A stretch of 23,153 nt of DNA from an uncultured Oscillospiraceae bacterium (lineage in GTDB: Bacteria > Bacillota > Clostridia > Oscillospirales > Oscillospiraceae), in contig CAJTYO010000044.1 in the NCBI GenBank assembly GCA_910584045.1, forward strand, positions 1 to 23,153, read 5' to 3'. The position numbers were made by a program, and so were the translations under genes. The stretch's first letter is position 1. Each line of letters starts with the position of its first letter. Positions 22,047-23,153 of the stretch are shown piece after piece. The notes under the pieces are model-generated. The model saw only the letters and a program-made list of their open reading frames with translations, searched no databases and had not been told where the DNA came from.

Positions 22047-22277
22047 CTGAACACTTCCTTTTTTGTATTCCGGCGGCAAAGTCCCATGGACGGGCCCCGG
22101 AGGGATTATGGGACAAAGCACACCGGGCAAGCTCTCCTCATAGGATGCCTTGAGCGGCAAAAGCGTCCCGGCGGGGTGAACCTACCTTTCCCACGCGCCT
22201 GTCCCCCGCCCGCGCCGTGGGCGCGCCGCATGATATAGATGGCCGTCGGGGCCTGCCCCGGCGGCCATCAGCAGGTT
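22047..22277. other. Spacer between ileS and rpe with strong GC hairpins
   Basis: No gene is seen. A long hairpin just past the ileS stop pairs 22238-22245 with 22262-22269 and 22247-22252 with 22255-22260, but has no T tract on the minus strand. A second inverted repeat, GTCCCAT (22081-22087) with 22108-22114, lies closer to rpe. They may slow polymerase, stabilise the 3' end of the ileS message, or be neutral. I found no good promoter for rpe. Confidence 0.45.
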
Positions 22278-23153
22278 TTACAGGGGCAGCGTCCGCACCA
22301 CTCGGGCGCACCGGGCGCAGAGGGCGGGATGCTCGCCGTCTCTGCCAACAGAAGGCAGGATTTTCCAGCAGCGCTCGCACTTGGCCCCCTGGGCGGGCTC
22401 CACGCGTACGCTGGTCCCGGCGCTGGTGGACACCTGGAGCTGGGACACGATCATCAGGTCTGCCAGCTCGTCCGCGTCCATGAACTTCTGCCCGGCCAGC
22501 GCCTCCGGAACCGTCAGATCTACCTTGGCCTCCAAGCTTTTGCCGATCTTCTTCTCGTTCCGAGCGGCCTCCAAAGCGCTGTTCACTGTGTCGCGGACCT
22601 TAATGAGCTCCGCCCAGGCGGACATGCTGTCCGTGTCCAGGGCGTAGTCTGAGAAGGGCTTGTTCATCTGGTTGAGCACCACGTTCCGGGGATCGTCCCC
22701 GGTCCGGTGGGGCATGGCCAGCCAGATTTCGTCACAGGTGAAGGCCAGAATGGGGGCAAAAATTTTAGTCAGCGTGTCCAGAATCAGGTATAGAGCGGTC
22801 TGTGCGCTGCGGCGGGAGAGGCCGTTCCGTTCCTCGCAGTACAGCCGGTCCTTGATGATGTCCAGATAGAAGGAGCTCAGCTCCACCACGCAGAAGTCGT
22901 TGATCGCATGACTAACCACATGGAATTCGTAGTTCTGATAGGCGGTCTCGCACCGCTCGATAAGGGCGTTGAGCTTGGTTACCGCCCAGCGGTCCAGCTC
23001 CAGCATCTCCGCCGGGGGGACCAGATTGTCCGCGTCGAAGCCGTCCAGGTTGCCCAGGCAGTACCGGGCGGTGTTGCGGAACTTCAGATAGCTTTGTCTG
23101 AGCTGCTTGAAGATGTTGTCGGAGCAGCGCACGTCCGCGTGGTAGTCGGCGGA
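22278..23153 (-). CDS. ileS: Isoleucine--tRNA ligase, C-terminal part
   Basis: The gene enters from the right edge, so only the last 291 or so codons are present. The visible part begins SADYHADVRCSDNIFKQLRQ, then has the anticodon-binding helical domain (YLKFRNTARYCLGNL, ELDRWAVTKLNALI, LSSFYLDIIKDRLY, IFAPILAFTCDEIW). It ends in the zinc-binding domain CERCW...HPALCARC. These features are those of bacterial class Ia isoleucyl-tRNA synthetase. The HIGH and KMSKS catalytic motifs and the editing domain lie outside the window. It reads toward rpe and may be co-transcribed with it. Confidence 0.95.
   Translation of the reverse strand, partial: SADYHADVRCSDNIFKQLRQSYLKFRNTARYCLGNLDGFDADNLVPPAEMLELDRWAVTKLNALIERCETAYQNYEFHVVSHAINDFCVVELSSFYLDIIKDRLYCEERNGLSRRSAQTALYLILDTLTKIFAPILAFTCDEIWLAMPHRTGDDPRNVVLNQMNKPFSDYALDTDSMSAWAELIKVRDTVNSALEAARNEKKIGKSLEAKVDLTVPEALAGQKFMDADELADLMIVSQLQVSTSAGTSVRVEPAQGAKCERCWKILPSVGRDGEHPALCARCARVVRTLPL

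Noticed and set aside
1..23153. tRNA, rRNA, CRISPR arrays, insertion sequences and classical riboswitches
   Set aside because: I looked for cloverleaf ends, regularly spaced repeats, transposase motifs and known aptamer cores and saw none. Weak or diverged examples could be missed by eye.

Overview
The window looks like chromosomal DNA from a GC-rich gut-type clostridium. My best guess is the Oscillospiraceae (Flavonifractor, Pseudoflavonifractor or Intestinimonas neighbourhood). The grounds are strong AGGAGG-type ribosome sites, GC-rich codon use, a NifJ-type pyruvate oxidoreductase, a MurT/GatD pair, an ATP-type PEP carboxykinase and a clostridial two-component/ABC module. The taxon is inference, because no rRNA gene or other taxonomic marker is present.

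Layout. (1) 1-140, minus: 5' end of nifJ, divergent from a plus-strand run at 420-5115: mnmG, an alpha/beta hydrolase, murT and a gatD-like gene, closely spaced or overlapping. (2) 5116-5698: no intact gene. It holds a short dispersed repeat, a 20-bp-stem bidirectional terminator and the decayed 3' end of a zinc-ribbon gene. (3) 5699-10761, minus: response regulator, histidine kinase, ABC ATPase and a large FtsX-type permease, with a promoter upstream and a cluster of inverted repeats between kinase and ATPase. (4) 10762-11786: AT-richer decayed DNA with an apparently collapsed nucleobase permease. (5) 11787-13895, plus: a 44-codon frame coupled to a YczE-like membrane protein, then diaminopropionate ammonia-lyase (dpaL). 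(6) 13896-15321: second copy of the repeat, a GNAT acetyltransferase with its own promoter, and featureless sequence. (7) 15322-17075: pckA with a clear promoter and a GAAA-loop terminator. (8) 17111-23153, minus: 3' part of ileS, rpe, recR, a DltC-like acyl carrier protein, an MBOAT protein and a secreted SGNH hydrolase/polysaccharide deacetylase fusion.

How the genes work together. The two most interesting systems are cell-envelope systems. The MurT/GatD pair normally amidates the D-glutamate of lipid II. Here the GatD partner has lost its nucleophilic Cys and partner His, and the matching MurT C-terminal motifs are also altered, so glutamine-dependent amidation looks unlikely. The ACP-MBOAT-SGNH set resembles dltC-dltB-dltD without dltA. 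Its MBOAT has Gln where the family's invariant membrane His is expected, and its SGNH subunit is fused to an intact NodB deacetylase domain. This suggests a modified route for changing acyl groups on an extracellular glycan. The remaining genes are housekeeping or ordinary accessory functions.
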